Below, in pieces: positions 63,060-64,000 of a stretch of 64,000 bases of DNA (the stretch's first letter is position 1; every line of letters begins with the position of its first letter). The position numbers were made by a program, and so were the translations under genes. This stretch comes from Macrolepiota albuminosa (Eukaryota; Basidiomycota; Agaricomycetes; Agaricales; Agaricaceae): NCBI GenBank assembly GCA_027475525.1, contig JAMWFC010000100.1:248001-312000 (forward strand), given 5' to 3'. Under the pieces are notes generated by a model. The model was not told where the DNA came from and ran no database searches. It was given only the letters and a program-made list of their open reading frames with translations.

Positions 63060-64000
63060 ATGCGTGCAGCACACAAATTCCGAGCGTCGTATCTCTCTCT
63101 TGCCAAATTCGCCCTTTCACTTTCTCGACCTCGTCGTTGGCGCTCTGAGCCTACCATTGTACCATCACCACCTCAGGTACCGATTGAAAGGAATCCTCCC
63201 TCTGATGCTCCCAGTAGCCAAGTCAGTCCCATTTCCTATCTACATACTTTTATATTGACGCGTTTCGCAGCCATCCCAACCAATCCAAGACACACGAGCG
63301 CCTTCTCCAGCACTGACCGAAATAATCGAGCCAGAATCCGAGACCATACTCAAAGAACTGCAGGCACTCAACATCAAAGTCCGCGACTTCGCCTTTCCCT
63401 CATCTTCTTCCCGTCCCCCCCTTCCACCCGTCGCCGAACTCTTCGACCCTTACAGGGCCCTCTCCGAATATGAATACCGCCTCCGAATGACACCCCACAT
63501 CCCCATTCCGGGAAAGACGTTGCGCCGGCTGTGCACGCTGGGCTGGGTCCCTCAGGACGAGGCCGACGCACGCCTGCGCGCGATCGACTGGCAGGCACTG
63601 CAGGAATACGACGCGCGGAACACCGGATACCCGTATAGGACTATGAATTGGAAAACCGTACCCACCGCACAGGAGCGTGACACCCTTTTTGCGAACGGCG
63701 TGCCGTATTTCCGGTACCTTGATAAAGTCCAAGATGAATTGCGCATGGAGGAGGAGTGGCGGGAGCAGGAGAGGCTGCGTGGTGAAGAGGCTGGGGAGAT
63801 TGTGGAACGGCGGTTGTTGGAGATTCAGGAGAGGGAGAGGAGGAAATTGGAGGAGAGCTCGCGTGCGCTTAGGATGGTCCTTGACCGGCAAGAAGAGGAG
63901 GACTACTCTCCGGAAAACGGCGATGCTGTTGAAGTCCTCTCTGTTGACACACCGTCTCCGAACCCGGGCATTGTGGCGGGTAAGAAGCGTGCACTGGAGC
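63060..64000 (+). CDS. Unrecognised protein with coiled coil, runs off the window
   Basis: Exon 1 is 63060-63221 and exon 2 starts at 63271, after a 49-base GT-AG intron. It stays open to the window end, more than 297 residues. The amino end is basic (RPRRWR), then proline/serine-rich. A central part reads VAELFDPYRALSEYEYRLRM and LRRLCTLGWVPQDEADAR. From about residue 215 there is a highly charged, probably coiled-coil stretch (EEEWREQERLRGEEAGEIVE and on). GC content of the coding part is clearly higher than in the repeat-rich left side. I cannot assign a function. Confidence 0.7.

Overview
The window reads as nuclear DNA of a filamentous basidiomycete, most likely a mushroom-forming Agaricomycete. 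The reasons are dense GT-AG introns of about 48-60 bases, protein families I associate with that group (F-box proteins with a cysteine ladder, protein-kinase-like genes, single-domain ricin-B-type lectins), and Copia elements with a half-tRNA primer site, a fungal LINE and a probable DIRS-like relic. All assignments come from reading motifs and splice sites by eye. No database search was run.

Bases 1 to about 52,000 are a repeat-rich accessory region. From left to right it holds: a Copia 5' LTR with a gag remnant (752-2553) carrying a short SINE-like retroposon (2145-2498); an imperfect inverted repeat (2562-3556); arm 1 of a segmental inverted duplication (3557-7166) with broken copies of a kinase-like gene and an F-box gene; Copia element 1 (7167-11941); cassette A, a broken nucleotidyltransferase-like gene beside an intact related gene (12.1-15.0 kb); Copia element 2 (16193-21361); and the intact 11-exon F-box gene (21554-24121). 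Arm 2 of the duplication follows. Its kinase copy is split by a LINE (25274-34661), and the LINE is itself interrupted by a solo LTR (32480-33539). Next come three ricin-B-type lectin genes (36.6-42.7 kb), a broken nuclease-like gene, a GT15 mannosyltransferase gene (44784-46353), cassette B in inverted orientation to cassette A (46.9-49.3 kb), two tRNA-like SINE heads, and a retroelement relic that ends just before a 100-N gap (52169-52268).

From the gap onward the DNA looks like an ordinary conserved chromosome arm: the 3' end of an alpha/beta-hydrolase-like gene, a complete 15-exon MON2 gene (53248-59368), a gene for a secreted, probably GPI-anchored protein (59699-61321, minus strand), and the start of an unrecognised gene running off the end.

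Three patterns cut across the window. (1) Eight separate tandem duplications have a period of exactly 77 bases but unrelated sequences. That is best explained as k-mer overlap left at contig joins, so local sequence there is suspect. (2) Twelve of twelve in-frame internal stops scored in the two Copia elements and the DIRS-like relic are TGA, as expected if CGA arginine codons decayed by CpG deamination. (3) The inverted duplications show the same gene inactivated independently in each copy: a nonsense codon versus a LINE insertion for the kinase, and a 14-base deletion versus a nonsense codon for the nucleotidyltransferase-like gene. Neighbouring genes stayed intact.
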